From Flavobacterium haoranii (GTDB lineage Bacteria; Bacteroidota; Bacteroidia; Flavobacteriales; Flavobacteriaceae), in assembly GCF_009363055.1 (NCBI RefSeq), contig NZ_CP045292.1:1302001-1366000 (forward strand): a stretch of DNA of 64,000 nt, given 5' to 3'. The notes beneath the pieces are model-generated. The model saw only the letters and a list, made by a program, of their open reading frames with translations. It had not been told where the DNA came from and searched no databases. This document shows, piece after piece, positions 19,020-28,125 of the stretch (position 1 is the first letter of the stretch; each line of letters starts with the position of its first letter). Position numbers and translations under genes: made by a program.

Positions 19020-19138
19020 AATATTTAGTTTTTTCTGATTTACAAGACAAAGTTGCAACACTTGCTCCACCTTTTAAAAAACAACTTACCGAATTGTAGA
19101 ATTTGAAGGATGAATTGTAAATTGCACAAAAATTAACG

Positions 19139-19528
19139 ATGCTTCAGCTAAAAAAAGTCCACCATATTGCCATTATTTGTTCTAATTATGAACGTTCTAA
19201 AAAATTCTATACCGAAATTTTGGGTTTGCAAATTATTCGCGAAGTATATCGTGAGGAACGCGATTCTTACAAACTCGATTTAGCAATTGGTGATAATTAT
19301 GTAATCGAACTTTTTTCGTTTCCAAATCCGCCCAAGAGAACTTCAAGACCAGAAGCTTGCGGTTTACGACATTTAGCTTTTGAAGTAGAAGATATTCAAG
19401 AAACTCATAATCTTTGCATAAAGAATAATATTAAAGCAGAAACTATTCGCATTGATAAATTTACCAACAAAAAATTCTTTTTTAGTAACGACCCTGATAA
19501 TCTACCAATTGAGTTTTATGAAAAATAA
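19139..19528 (+). CDS. VOC family protein (glyoxalase/bleomycin-resistance fold)
   Basis: A 129-residue single-module vicinal-oxygen-chelate protein. The motif VHHIAIICSNYERSKKFYTE opens beta-strand 1 with a metal-ligand His. CGLRHLAFEVEDI supplies the second His, and Glu ligands lie in YVIELFSF and PIEFYEK. The pattern resembles the YaeR/SMU1112c subgroup, whose substrate is not established. It transcribes divergently from the TPR/LytS operon. Length is typical. Confidence 0.85.
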   Translation: MLQLKKVHHIAIICSNYERSKKFYTEILGLQIIREVYREERDSYKLDLAIGDNYVIELFSFPNPPKRTSRPEACGLRHLAFEVEDIQETHNLCIKNNIKAETIRIDKFTNKKFFFSNDPDNLPIEFYEK

Positions 19529-19566
19529 ACTTCAAAATTTAAAAAAGTAAAGTCTAAAATTATGCT

Positions 19567-19574
19567 TACTTTTG
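19567..19574 (+). promoter_or_regulatory. Putative -7 box of the pRiA4b-type gene
   Basis: TACTTTTG fits TAnnTTTG and ends 19 bases before the ATG at 19594. Confidence 0.5.
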
Positions 19575-19593
19575 TGTTTCAAATATTCAAAAT

Positions 19594-20124
19594 ATGATTT
19601 ACAAATTTAGAGCTATTCTCGATGCAGAAGAGGATATTTTTAGAGATATTGCTATAGAAAAAGAAGCTTCTTTAGAAGACTTACATAATGCTATTGTGAA
19701 TGCTTTCGGGTTCGACGGAAGCGAAATGGCAGCTTTTTACACTTGTGATGAAGACTGGACACAAGACGAAGAAATTCCGTTGTTTGACACTGGAGATGTT
19801 CCAGGTGAAATGCGTATTATGAACGATTTTGTTCTAGAAGATATTTTACACCAAGACCAAACTAAAATTATTTATGTTTATGATTTCTTCAACATGTGGA
19901 CATTCTTAGTAGAATTGGGCGCAATTGAAGAAAAAGAAGACGGCGAAAGCTACCCTGCTTTATTGTTTTCTCACGGTCAATTACCAACACAAGCTCCTGA
20001 CATGAATTTTGAAGGCGAAGATTTCGGTTCTGAATTTGAAGACGATTACGACGATGAAGATTTCGATATGTTCGATGGCGACGATAGCTTCGAAGATTTT
20101 GGATTTGAAGAGAATTGGAACTAA
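19594..20124 (+). CDS. Plasmid pRiA4b ORF-3-like (IS1096 passenger TnpR-type) protein
   Basis: A 176-residue protein. Its N-terminal part (IYKFRAILDAEEDIFRDIAI, DLHNAIVNAFGFDGSEMAAF, IIYVYDFFNMWTFLVEL) fits the pRiA4b ORF-3-like family, whose function is unknown despite the transposon-related family name. The last 40 or so residues are extremely acidic (runs of D and E, such as DDYDDEDFDMFDGDDS). No transposase or mobile ends were seen here, so this is a resident chromosomal copy as usual in Flavobacteria. Confidence 0.8.
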   Translation: MIYKFRAILDAEEDIFRDIAIEKEASLEDLHNAIVNAFGFDGSEMAAFYTCDEDWTQDEEIPLFDTGDVPGEMRIMNDFVLEDILHQDQTKIIYVYDFFNMWTFLVELGAIEEKEDGESYPALLFSHGQLPTQAPDMNFEGEDFGSEFEDDYDDEDFDMFDGDDSFEDFGFEENWN

Positions 20125-20125
20125 A

Positions 20126-20212
20126 CTAATACGACAATAAGTCTATGTGGCAATTTGCCAATGACTTTTTAATAAATGGCACATCGACTAATTGACTAAT
20201 TGACACATTAAT
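20126..20212 (+). repeat. Intergenic string of short near-repeats
   Basis: The gap is made of variants of a short word: CGACAATAAGTCTATGTGGC, CAATTTGCCAATGAC, GGCACATCGACTAATTGACT and AATTGACACATTAAT. It is the same vocabulary as the gap at 11048-11130. Confidence 0.5.
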
Positions 20213-20215
20213 AAA

Positions 20216-21274
20216 ATGATCAATCTATATAACACGCACATAGAAAACCTATCGATTCACCGAGTAGGAAATAAAAGTAAAAATGAAGGTTTATACTTAT
20301 CGGAAGCGCCTTATGCTTTAAACGATGAAATTACGCCTTTATTAAAAGAATTTTTCTTTAAACCATTTCGCGATAAAGAAGAAAACTATTATCAGTTTGC
20401 GCACGATGTGGATTTAGAATACAACGAAATGTACAATTTTGTAACGGAAATTTTCAACAATCCGTCGCAAGTACACGAAATTTCTAAAAAGATAAATCAA
20501 CATTTATACGAGCAATCCAACCATCCACACATTAAAAGTGGCGAAGTGTATGTTACCTATTTAACACATTTAACCATCGATAACAATCCTGTTGATGCTA
20601 TTGGCGTTTTCAAAAGTGAAATTAAAACAGATTTCTTACAGTTTGAAGAAAACAACAGCAGTTTAGAAATGGTGTTACAACAAGGCATTAACTTAAACAA
20701 GTTAGACAAAGGTTGTATCATTTTCAATTATAAAAAAGAAGAAGGTTACAAAATTTTAACCGTAGATAGCAATCGTTACGATGCACGTTATTGGTTAGAG
20801 CATTTCTTATCGGTTGATGTTTTTGAAGACGAAAACTTCATGACTAAAAAATACTTACAGTTTTGTAAAGATTTCGCTAAAGATGTGGTATTACCTGCCG
20901 AAGACAAACAACAAGAAGTTTTGTTTATGAATCGTGCTATTAATCACTTTGCAAAAAACGATGAGTTTGAAGAAACGGCTTTCTTAAACGAAGTAATGGA
21001 AAACCCTGAGTTTATTCCTGAGTTTAAAAACTACAAAGTAGACAAAGGTGCCAAATACAGCATTGAAGATGTTTCCAACTTCCCTATTTCGAACCCAGCG
21101 GTGACGGATGCGCGTAAGAAAATTAAAAATACGATACAACTTGATACCAACATACAAATTAAGCTCGACTTTATTAACCCGGAAAGCGCTGAGAAATTTG
21201 TAGAAAAAGGTTGGGACGAAGAAAAACAAATGTATTATTATCTGGTATATTTTAACAAAGAACAAAAGAGTTAA
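20216..21274 (+). CDS. Nucleoid-associated protein (NdpA/YejK-like)
   Basis: A 352-residue protein of the 37-kDa nucleoid-associated family (PF04245-type). Recognisable segments are NLYNTHIENLSIHRVGNKSK at the start, GEVYVTYLTHLTIDNNPVDA, GCIIFNYKKEEGYKILTVDS, and ARYWLEHFLSV. Family proteins bind nucleoid DNA; the exact role in Bacteroidota is not established. A strong hairpin terminator follows at 21293, separating it from the HNH island. Confidence 0.85.
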   Translation: MINLYNTHIENLSIHRVGNKSKNEGLYLSEAPYALNDEITPLLKEFFFKPFRDKEENYYQFAHDVDLEYNEMYNFVTEIFNNPSQVHEISKKINQHLYEQSNHPHIKSGEVYVTYLTHLTIDNNPVDAIGVFKSEIKTDFLQFEENNSSLEMVLQQGINLNKLDKGCIIFNYKKEEGYKILTVDSNRYDARYWLEHFLSVDVFEDENFMTKKYLQFCKDFAKDVVLPAEDKQQEVLFMNRAINHFAKNDEFEETAFLNEVMENPEFIPEFKNYKVDKGAKYSIEDVSNFPISNPAVTDARKKIKNTIQLDTNIQIKLDFINPESAEKFVEKGWDEEKQMYYYLVYFNKEQKS

Positions 21275-21292
21275 TGCTCAATTTATATACTT

Positions 21293-21323
21293 AAAAATCC
21301 TTCTTGAAAAAGAGGGATTTTTT
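21293..21323 (+). terminator. Rho-independent terminator after the nucleoid gene
   Basis: A 13-bp stem (AAAAATCCTTCTT with AAGAGGGATTTTT, one G-T pair) closes a GAAA tetraloop and ends in a T-run. It lies 18 bases after the stop at 21274. Confidence 0.88.
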
Positions 21324-21406
21324 GTTAATAAGTTTGTAATGATTAAAATTTAATTTTTATCATCAAAATTGTAAATTGCATTATGCAATATTACCATTAA
21401 ATAATA

Positions 21407-21622
21407 ATGAATATTAAAAATGTAATGACAAGAGAAGATTTTATGAGGTTTTTTCGTAACACTGAAAAGTTAAATGAATTAACTGTTGATGACAGGATAG
21501 AAATTTTTAGAACAATTTTAGTTGGTAGTTCAGATTTAACTAAAGATTTATTAAATGAAATTTTAGGAGATTATAACGTTAATAATCTTGAAATAATTGA
21601 AGTAACAAATGATAAAATCTAA
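21407..21622 (+). CDS. Small hypothetical protein upstream of the HNH nuclease
   Basis: A 71-residue acidic protein with no domain I recognise (TREDFMRFFRNTEKLNELTV, then IFRTILVGSSDLTKDLLNEI). It is predicted to be mostly helical and has no signal or membrane segment. Its last 14 bases overlap the start of the HNH gene, so the two are translationally coupled and probably act together. The pair is flanked by terminators on both sides and looks like a small accessory insertion. Confidence 0.6.
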   Translation: MNIKNVMTREDFMRFFRNTEKLNELTVDDRIEIFRTILVGSSDLTKDLLNEILGDYNVNNLEIIEVTNDKI

Positions 21623-22375
21623 AAATTGGACAAAAGAAGAAACAATTGTTGCTTTCAATGTTTATTGTAAAATACCTTTTAAAAGTAGCAGTAAAAATCA
21701 TCCAACAATTATAAAATATGCTAATATAATTGGTAGAAGTCCATCTGCACTTAATATGAAAGTTGGTAACTTTGGTAGACTTGATCCAGAATTAAAAAAA
21801 CAAGGAATTGTAGGATTAGGGAATGGGAGTAAACTTGATGAGATTGTTTGGAATGAGTTTAATGGAAATTGGGAGAACTTAGCTTATGAAAGTGAATTAT
21901 TAATCGCTAAATTTCAAAATAAAAAATTGATGATATTATTGATGATGAAGTTCTTGAATTCCCAATTGGAAAAGAGAGAGAAACTTTGATAAAACAAAGA
22001 GTAAATCAAAACTTCTTTCGTTCAACAATACTTTCTTCTTATAATTTAAAATGTTGCATTACGGGATTATCTGTTTCTGAATTTTTAGTTGCAAGTCACA
22101 TAATTCCTTGGAAAAAAGATGAAAAAAATCGTTTAAATCCTCATAATGGATTGTGTCTAAATTCAATTCATGACAAAGCATTTGATAAAGGTTTTATAAC
22201 AATTACTCCTGACTATAAAATAAAGATTTCAAAAAAGTTTGATGATTTCAAAAAAGATATTGCAGTTCCAGATTTCTTTTTGAAATATGAAAATCAACCA
22301 ATTATTTTACCAGATAGATTTCTTCCTTCAAAAGAATTTTTAAATTGGCATTACTCAAATATCTTTAAAAAATAA
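21609..22375 (+). CDS. HNH endonuclease (restriction-type), frame broken by one base
   Basis: The N-terminal part (NWTKEETIVAFNVYCKIPFK, then SPSALNMKVGNFGRLDP) is a helical domain seen in front of HNH nucleases. Its frame fails after 21926; one extra A in the six-A run at 21921-21926 restores KKIDDIIDDEVLEFPIGKER and joins the C-terminal part. That part has the HNH_2-type site: CCITGLSVSEFLVASHIIPW and LNPHNGLCLNSIHDKAFDKG. The joined protein is about 255 residues. No DNA methyltransferase lies nearby, so it may be a modification-dependent or orphan nuclease; a defence role is inference. Confidence 0.75.
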
Positions 22376-22459
22376 AGGTGAAAAGAGTGAATCTTATACC
22401 CCCCACTACCGCACAAATCCCTTCTCGTTAAAAAATACCCTTTACAAAGCTAGTTGAAT

Positions 22460-22474
22460 CGGATTTACAATCCG
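22460..22474. repeat. Short palindrome CGGATT-TAC-AATCCG
   Basis: A perfect 6-bp inverted repeat with a 3-base loop in the gap between the HNH gene and carB. It resembles small REP-like palindromes and may mark the edge of the HNH island. No longer repeat is visible. Confidence 0.4.
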
Positions 22475-22487
22475 TGCAACCTAAAAT

Positions 22488-22516
22488 AAAAAGCTCCGCA
22501 ATTGCGAAGCTTTTTT
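22488..22516 (-). terminator. Bidirectional terminator between the HNH gene and carB
   Basis: AAAAAGCT pairs with AGCTTTTT around the inner palindrome CGCAATTGCG, with one mismatch (C at 22496, A at 22507). A/T runs on both sides allow use by carB (minus) and the HNH gene (plus). Confidence 0.8.
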
Positions 22517-22520
22517 ATTT

Positions 22521-25376
22521 TTATCTTGTTAAGTACATTTTTCTTCTTGAGTACAATTCGTAGAATTGGTCGTCTTTTAAATCGTCTATAAACAAAATAC
22601 TTTCACCTGTCGATTTCATTTCTGGCCCTAAGGATTTGTTTACATTCGGGAATTTATTGAAAGAGAAAACCGGTTGCTTAATGGCATATCCTTTTAATTG
22701 TGGGTTAAAAGTAAAATCGGTAACTTTCTTCTCACCTAACATTACTTTAGTCGCATAATTTACATAAGGCTCTCCATAGGCTTTTGCGATAAAAGGAACC
22801 GTACGAGATGCTCTAGGATTTGCTTCAATAATGTAAACCGTATCATCTTTTACTGCAAACTGAATATTGATTAAACCAACAGTTTTTAAAGCTTTAGCAA
22901 TTTTATGCGTGTGATCTTTAATTTGTTGCATTACAAACTCACCCAAGTTAAATGGCGGTAAAGTTGCGTTACTATCGCCCGAGTGAACTCCACAAGGTTC
23001 AATATGCTCCATAATTCCGATGATGTATACATTGCCATCGGCATCACAAATGGCATCTGCTTCTGCTTCAATAGCACCATCTAAATAATGGTCTAACAAT
23101 AATTTGTTATTCGGAATATGTTTTAAAATCTCGATTACGTGTTCTTCTAACTCTTGTTTGTTGATTACAATTTTCATTCCTTGTCCACCTAATACATAAG
23201 AAGGACGCACTAATAATGGGAAATCTAAAGTATCCGCTAATTTTGATGCTTCTTCAGCATTTTCAGCTACACCAAACTTAGGGAACGGAATATTCAAGTT
23301 CGTTAACAATTCTGAAAAACGTCCTCTATCTTCCGCTAAATCTAATGCTTCAAATGAAGTTCCAATAATTTTTACTCCATTTTTCGATAACTTATCTGCT
23401 AATTTTAAAGCAGTTTGTCCACCTAACTGAACAATTACACCTTCAGGTTTTTCATGCTGAATGATGTCGTAAATATGTTCCCAAAATACAGGTTCGAAAT
23501 ATAATTTATCAGCAGTATCAAAATCTGTTGAAACCGTTTCAGGATTACAGTTAATCATGATGGTTTCGTAACCAATTTCTTTAGCTGCTAAAACTCCGTG
23601 TACACAAGAGTAATCAAACTCAATCCCTTGTCCAATACGGTTTGGTCCAGAACCTAAAACTACTACTTTCTTTTTATCAGTAACAATGCTTTCATTGGCA
23701 ACATAACGCGTTCCATCTGCTTTTTCAATTTCCGCTTCAAAAGTCGAGTAATAATAAGGTGTTTGAGCTTTAAATTCAGCGGCACAAGTATCTACTAATT
23801 TATATACACGCTTCACGCCCATTTCTTCACGCAATTTGTACACTTGGCTTTCCAAGCATCCCATCATGTGCGCAATTTGACGGTCACCATAACCTTTTTG
23901 TTTTGCTTCAAGCAATAATTCTTTAGGCAACGTGTCTATTTTATATTTTGAAATTTCTTTTTCTAAGTGGAATAATTCTTCGTATTGCTTTAAGAACCAC
24001 ATATCAATCTTCGTGATTTCGTGGATTCTACTTAATGGAATTCCCATCGCAATAGCATCATAAATTACGAAAACTCTATCCCAACTTGCGTAAGTAAGTT
24101 TTTCGATAATTTGCTCATAATTTTTATAACCTTTACCGTCAGCACCTAAACCATTACGTTTAATTTCTAATGATTGTGTTGCTTTATGTAAAGCTTCTTG
24201 GAACGAACGTCCAATTCCCATTACTTCCCCTACCGATTTCATTTGAAGTCCTAATGTTCTATCAGCACCTTCAAATTTATCAAAGTTCCAACGAGGTATT
24301 TTTACAATTACATAATCTAATGTTGGCTCGAATAAAGCCGAAGTCGATTTTGTAATTTGATTGTTTAATTCGTCTAACGTATAACCTAACGCTAATTTTG
24401 TAGCAATTTTAGCAATTGGATAACCCGTTGCTTTACTTGCTAATGCCGAAGAACGCGATACACGTGGATTAATTTCAATTGCAATAATATCTTCCTTATC
24501 ATCAGGACTAACTGCAAACTGAACGTTACATCCACCAGCAAAATCACCAATACTTCGCATCATTTTAATCGCCATATCACGCATTTTCTGGAAAGTCGTA
24601 TCCGATAATGTCATGGCTGGTGCTACAGTAATACTATCTCCAGTATGAATTCCCATTGGATCCATATTTTCAATCGTACATATAATTACCACATTATCGT
24701 TAGCATCGCGAAGTAATTCTAATTCATATTCTTTCCAACCTAAAAGTGCTTTATCAATCATAACCTCGTGGATAGGAGAAACTTCTAATCCGTGAGTTAA
24801 TAATTTATCGTAATCTTTTTCTTCGTAAACAATTGCTGCTCCTGCTCCACCTAAAGTGAACGAAGAACGAATACACAATGGAAAACCAAACTTTTGTGCA
24901 ATTTCTTTACCTTTTAAGAAAGAGTTTGCTGTAGCTTGTGGCGCCATTGGAACGCCAATTTTTTCCATTAAATTTCTAAACTGCTCACGATCTTCCGTAA
25001 TGTTAATAGCATCAATATCTACACCTATTAACTTTACACCAAAATCTTTCCAAATTCCTTTTTCATCTGCTTCAATACATAAATTTAAAGCAGTTTGTCC
25101 ACCCATTGTAGGTAAAACAGCATCAATTTGCGGATGCGCTTTTAAAATTTCGATGATTGATTTTGTGGTAAGCGGTTTCAAATACACATGATCAGCCATT
25201 GAAGGATCTGTCATGATGGTTGCAGGATTTGAATTAATTAAAACTGTCTCAATTCCATCTTCACGTAAAGATCGTAAAGATTGTGACCCAGAATAATCGA
25301 ACTCGCACGCTTGTCCGATAACAATTGGCCCTGATCCAATAATTAAAACCGATTTAATAGAATTGTCTTTTGGCAT
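22521..25376 (-). CDS. carB: Carbamoyl-phosphate synthase large subunit
   Basis: A 951-residue ATP-grasp enzyme that makes carbamoyl phosphate for pyrimidine and arginine synthesis together with CarA, which is not in this window. It has the two homologous halves. The first starts VLIIGSGPIVIGQACEFDYS, with the ATP-grasp at about 125-335. The second starts VVVLGSGPNRIGQGIEFDYS, with its ATP-grasp at about 670-865. It ends near residue 951, whereas the enterobacterial protein has about 1073, so the C-terminal MGS-type allosteric domain is absent. This is the usual form in Flavobacteria and suggests no regulation by UMP or ornithine through that domain. Confidence 0.97.
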   Translation of the reverse strand: MPKDNSIKSVLIIGSGPIVIGQACEFDYSGSQSLRSLREDGIETVLINSNPATIMTDPSMADHVYLKPLTTKSIIEILKAHPQIDAVLPTMGGQTALNLCIEADEKGIWKDFGVKLIGVDIDAINITEDREQFRNLMEKIGVPMAPQATANSFLKGKEIAQKFGFPLCIRSSFTLGGAGAAIVYEEKDYDKLLTHGLEVSPIHEVMIDKALLGWKEYELELLRDANDNVVIICTIENMDPMGIHTGDSITVAPAMTLSDTTFQKMRDMAIKMMRSIGDFAGGCNVQFAVSPDDKEDIIAIEINPRVSRSSALASKATGYPIAKIATKLALGYTLDELNNQITKSTSALFEPTLDYVIVKIPRWNFDKFEGADRTLGLQMKSVGEVMGIGRSFQEALHKATQSLEIKRNGLGADGKGYKNYEQIIEKLTYASWDRVFVIYDAIAMGIPLSRIHEITKIDMWFLKQYEELFHLEKEISKYKIDTLPKELLLEAKQKGYGDRQIAHMMGCLESQVYKLREEMGVKRVYKLVDTCAAEFKAQTPYYYSTFEAEIEKADGTRYVANESIVTDKKKVVVLGSGPNRIGQGIEFDYSCVHGVLAAKEIGYETIMINCNPETVSTDFDTADKLYFEPVFWEHIYDIIQHEKPEGVIVQLGGQTALKLADKLSKNGVKIIGTSFEALDLAEDRGRFSELLTNLNIPFPKFGVAENAEEASKLADTLDFPLLVRPSYVLGGQGMKIVINKQELEEHVIEILKHIPNNKLLLDHYLDGAIEAEADAICDADGNVYIIGIMEHIEPCGVHSGDSNATLPPFNLGEFVMQQIKDHTHKIAKALKTVGLINIQFAVKDDTVYIIEANPRASRTVPFIAKAYGEPYVNYATKVMLGEKKVTDFTFNPQLKGYAIKQPVFSFNKFPNVNKSLGPEMKSTGESILFIDDLKDDQFYELYSRRKMYLTR

Positions 25377-25433
25377 TGTATTGTGTTGTTGTTTAAGTTG
25401 TTGTGTTTAGTGTTTAGTGTTAAAATTCAAATA

Positions 25434-25468
25434 TAAAAAAAAGGTGTCACTAATAAAAAGTAACACCT
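25434..25468 (-). terminator. Terminator of rpmH
   Basis: AGGTGTCAC (25442-25450) pairs with GTAACACCT (25460-25468), with one mismatch. On the minus strand the stem is followed by a T-run. It lies 26 bases after the rpmH stop and in front of carB. Confidence 0.75.
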
Positions 25469-25493
25469 CTATTTTATGCTAGGTAAAAGAACA

Positions 25494-25655
25494 TTATTTT
25501 TTGTGTCTTGGTTCACAAGAAACAGTTAATTTGTGTCTTCCTTTAGCTCTTCTACGAGCAAGCACTTTTCTTCCGTTAGCAGAAGCCATTCTATCCATGA
25601 AACCGTGCTTGTTTCTTCTTTTTCTTTTTGATGGTTGAAATGTTCTCTTACTCAT
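25494..25655 (-). CDS. rpmH: 50S ribosomal protein L34
   Basis: A short gene of 53 codons plus stop. The protein begins [19 protein letters not shown] and continues [20 protein letters not shown], the universal L34 pattern, and ends in EPRHKK. It is highly basic and part of the large ribosomal subunit. Unlike in many bacteria it is not next to rnpA or dnaA here; it stands alone between carB and a divergent membrane TPR gene. It has its own terminator. Confidence 0.97.
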   Translation of the reverse strand: MSKRTFQPSKRKRRNKHGFMDRMASANGRKVLARRRAKGRHKLTVSCEPRHKK

Positions 25656-25793
25656 TGCTTGTATTTTTAAATTCTAATAATAAAATCTACTTTAAACTCT
25701 AGTGGTTACCGTTTTCCGAAAACCGAGTGCAAATATACAAAGACTTTTTTCATTAGCAAGTACTTTTTTAAAAATATTTTTAATTGATTTTAT

Positions 25794-25801
25794 TACCTTT
25801 G
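25794..25801 (+). promoter_or_regulatory. Putative -7 box of the membrane TPR gene
   Basis: TACCTTTG fits TAnnTTTG exactly and lies 22 bases before the ATG at 25824. A TTG about 12 bases upstream of it could be part of the -33 element. Confidence 0.6.
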
Positions 25802-25823
25802 CCTCTCATTAAAAAAATAGATC

Positions 25824-26342
25824 ATGTTTAACAAAAATATTAAATTAGTTTTAATTGTACTAATCGTAGCGTTTGCAGTTTATCAATTCACAGAAAACAA
25901 CATAGGAAATGGTATTTTCTTATTATTACTAACTGTGTTTCCAGCCTTTTTTTATTTTAAAAACGAATTTATTTTATTGGCTTTCCTTAAATTAAGAAAG
26001 CAAGATATGGATGGAGCTAAAAAATGGTTAGATAAAATTTCGAATCCTGAAGGCGCTTTAGTAAAGAAACAACAAGGTTACTATAACTATTTAAATGGTA
26101 TTATGGTATCGCAAACTAATTTATCGCAAGCAGAAAAATATTTCAAAAAAGCAATTGAGTTAGGTTTATCAATGGATCAAGACTTAGCTTTAGCTAAATT
26201 ACAATTGGCAGGAATTGCTATGACAAAGAGAAGAAAAATTGAAGCTGAAAAATTATTAGCGGAAGCAAAAAAACTTGACAAACACAATATGTTGAAAGAT
26301 CAAATTAAAATGATGCAACAACAAATGAAAAAATCTAAATAA
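25824..26342 (+). CDS. Membrane-anchored TPR-like protein
   Basis: A 172-residue protein. Two hydrophobic segments at the N-terminus (LVLIVLIVAFAVYQF and GIFLLLLTVFPAFFYF) are followed by TPR-like helices containing LRKQDMDGAKKWLDKI and LSQAEKYFKKAIELGLS. It ends in a Lys/Met/Gln-rich tail. It is probably inserted in the inner membrane with a cytoplasmic helical domain. Conserved in Flavobacteria with no assigned function. A perfect palindromic terminator overlaps its stop codon. Confidence 0.75.
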   Translation: MFNKNIKLVLIVLIVAFAVYQFTENNIGNGIFLLLLTVFPAFFYFKNEFILLAFLKLRKQDMDGAKKWLDKISNPEGALVKKQQGYYNYLNGIMVSQTNLSQAEKYFKKAIELGLSMDQDLALAKLQLAGIAMTKRRKIEAEKLLAEAKKLDKHNMLKDQIKMMQQQMKKSK

Positions 26343-26372
26343 AAAAGGGCAATTTTAAAATTGCCCTTTTTT
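26341..26372. terminator. Bidirectional palindromic terminator
   Basis: A perfect palindrome (AAAAAGGGCAATTTT and its complement) with A/T runs on both sides. It serves the plus-strand TPR gene and the minus-strand lytic transglycosylase. Confidence 0.9.
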
Positions 26373-26387
26373 ATTATTCTATCTTAT

Positions 26388-27257
26388 TTAAAATCCTGAA
26401 GTTGGAATTACGATTTCATATTTTTTACCTGATTTATTTAGTAACTTAGAATCGCGCATCCATTGATTGTGTAACTTTAAAACTTTATAATTTATTCCTT
26501 GTCCCTTTGCAAAAGCTACCAAATCATTTATGGTAGTATCTACTTCAACTTTACGAACAGGTACATTTTTATACAACATCTCGTTCGGAATTACAAAACC
26601 GTATTGATCAGGATTTTGCATAATTTCTTTTAAAGCTAAAATTCTGAATACATAACGAGAGGTTTCTTCTGGCAATAATAAATCGTAAAAAGTTTCTACT
26701 TCTTGCTCATTTAAACGTCTTGAAACTCCGCCCATTCCACCATTATAAGAAGCTGCAGCAAGTGTCCAATTTCCGAATTTATTCTTAGCATCTAATAAAT
26801 ATTCACACGCTGCTTGAGTTGATTTCTCTAAATCGTATCTTTCATCTACATAATCGTTCACTTCTAAACCTTTTTCTTTTGCTGTTGCAGGCATAAATTG
26901 CCAAACACCGCGAGCTCCAGCTGGAGAAACTGCATTTACTAAACTACTTTCAATTACTGCCAAATATTTAAAATCATCTGGAATTCCATTCTTTTTTAAA
27001 ATAGGTTCAATAATTGGAAACACTCTATTTGCGCGTTTAATTACTAAAGTCGTGTTGGTATGATAATTTATATTAGTTACCATCTCTCTATCTAAACGTT
27101 CTTGTACATCGGCAATTGCATAAGGTACGCTTTCGCCAGCAAAATCCATTTGTTTTGGATAATTTACATGAACCGTTTCTTTAATTTTTGTAGCTGTAGC
27201 AAAAATAAACATTCCGCTAACTGCCATAATTCCCGCAATCATTACAATCTTTTTCAT
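26388..27257 (-). CDS. Lytic transglycosylase (SLT/MltD-like)
   Basis: A 289-residue exported enzyme. An N-terminal hydrophobic segment (IVMIAGIMAVSGMFIFATA) is a signal peptide or anchor. The Slt domain (about 90-200) carries catalytic Glu103 in YLAVIESSLVNAVSPAGARG, followed by GVWQFMPATAKEKGL and AAASYNGGMGGVSRRL. It cleaves peptidoglycan glycan strands with anhydro-ring formation in the periplasm. The C-terminal part lacks a clear LysM repeat, although VVDTTINDLVAFAKGQGINY could be a degenerate one. It lies 9 bases downstream of an alpha/beta hydrolase gene on the same strand. Confidence 0.9.
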   Translation of the reverse strand: MKKIVMIAGIMAVSGMFIFATATKIKETVHVNYPKQMDFAGESVPYAIADVQERLDREMVTNINYHTNTTLVIKRANRVFPIIEPILKKNGIPDDFKYLAVIESSLVNAVSPAGARGVWQFMPATAKEKGLEVNDYVDERYDLEKSTQAACEYLLDAKNKFGNWTLAAASYNGGMGGVSRRLNEQEVETFYDLLLPEETSRYVFRILALKEIMQNPDQYGFVIPNEMLYKNVPVRKVEVDTTINDLVAFAKGQGINYKVLKLHNQWMRDSKLLNKSGKKYEIVIPTSGF

Positions 27258-27266
27258 AATCTGTTT

Positions 27267-27923
27267 TTAATTTTCAAGTATTAATTTAGGTAAATTTTCA
27301 TTTAACCATTTGAATTTATTAATTATCATCACATGAGTTCCACCTGGCACTGGAATATAATCTTTTATATATTCGGGAGGAAAAACTTCATCTTTATCTC
27401 CGTGAACATGCACAACATCTTCCTTTGGTTTAGAACGCGACCACAAAATAACATTTTCAATCGCCCAATCCAAATATTTTTTATCGCGCATATTCAAAAA
27501 CTTCTCATAAAGCTTTAATCGTTTATTAATTGATTCTCCGAAAGAAAATTTTGCTAAAGCTTCAATATTTGAGATTAAACCAGTTGGAATCAATTTATAT
27601 GCCAATGTTTTCTTCGCAAATTTCATTCGTCTTGGCATTTCTTTATTCGATTTAACACTCGAAATAATTATTACTTTTCTCGCTGAAATGAATTCGCTCA
27701 TTTCTTGCACTAAAATTCCACCGAAGGAAACTCCAACTAAAACTGGGTTTTCATGTTTTACATCGCCACACATTCTCTTTGCATATTCTTGCAACGTTTC
27801 TTTTTCTAATGGAATTTTCCATTCTAACAAAACCATTTCAAATTGATCTTCAGGTAAAACAATATTTTCAAAAATTGCTGTACTTGCCGCCAAACCTGGC
27901 ATAAAGTAAACTGGTATTCTCAT
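27267..27923 (-). CDS. Alpha/beta hydrolase
   Basis: A 218-residue serine hydrolase. The nucleophile elbow is GVSFGG, with Ser66 in VLVGVSFGGILVQ. The acid is probably in HGDKDEVFPPEYI, and the catalytic His is in GGTHVMIINKF near the C-terminus. There is no signal peptide, so it is cytoplasmic. The substrate is unknown. The lytic transglycosylase starts 9 bases after its stop, so the two probably form an operon. Confidence 0.85.
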   Translation of the reverse strand: MRIPVYFMPGLAASTAIFENIVLPEDQFEMVLLEWKIPLEKETLQEYAKRMCGDVKHENPVLVGVSFGGILVQEMSEFISARKVIIISSVKSNKEMPRRMKFAKKTLAYKLIPTGLISNIEALAKFSFGESINKRLKLYEKFLNMRDKKYLDWAIENVILWSRSKPKEDVVHVHGDKDEVFPPEYIKDYIPVPGGTHVMIINKFKWLNENLPKLILEN

Positions 27924-28049
27924 TTATTTTTTTTATAAATTTATTTAAATCAAAGTGACTAAAATATTTTTTTATGATAATTTTTTGCTAAAAAATTTAG
28001 TTAATTCGAAGTAATTTGGTTAATACTTTGATAGTCGATTGTAAATTAG

Positions 28050-28057
28050 TACCTTTG
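28050..28057 (+). promoter_or_regulatory. Putative -7 box of the small GNAT-like gene
   Basis: TACCTTTG fits TAnnTTTG and lies 68 bases before the ATG at 28126, implying a leader of about 60 bases. Confidence 0.5.
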
Positions 28058-28125
28058 CATAAGATTTAAAAACTACTCTTTTAAGTCGTTCACAATTTCT
28101 AAAAACACTTTATTTTTATAGCAAA

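Noticed and set aside
19594..20124. A mobile element suggested by the IS1096 passenger TnpR-like family name.
   Set aside because: No transposase, inverted ends or target duplication is visible, and the gene is a common chromosomal one in Flavobacteria.
22430..22480. A tRNA-like fragment around CGGATTTACAATCCG.
   Set aside because: Only one short stem exists; no acceptor, D or T arm can be formed.
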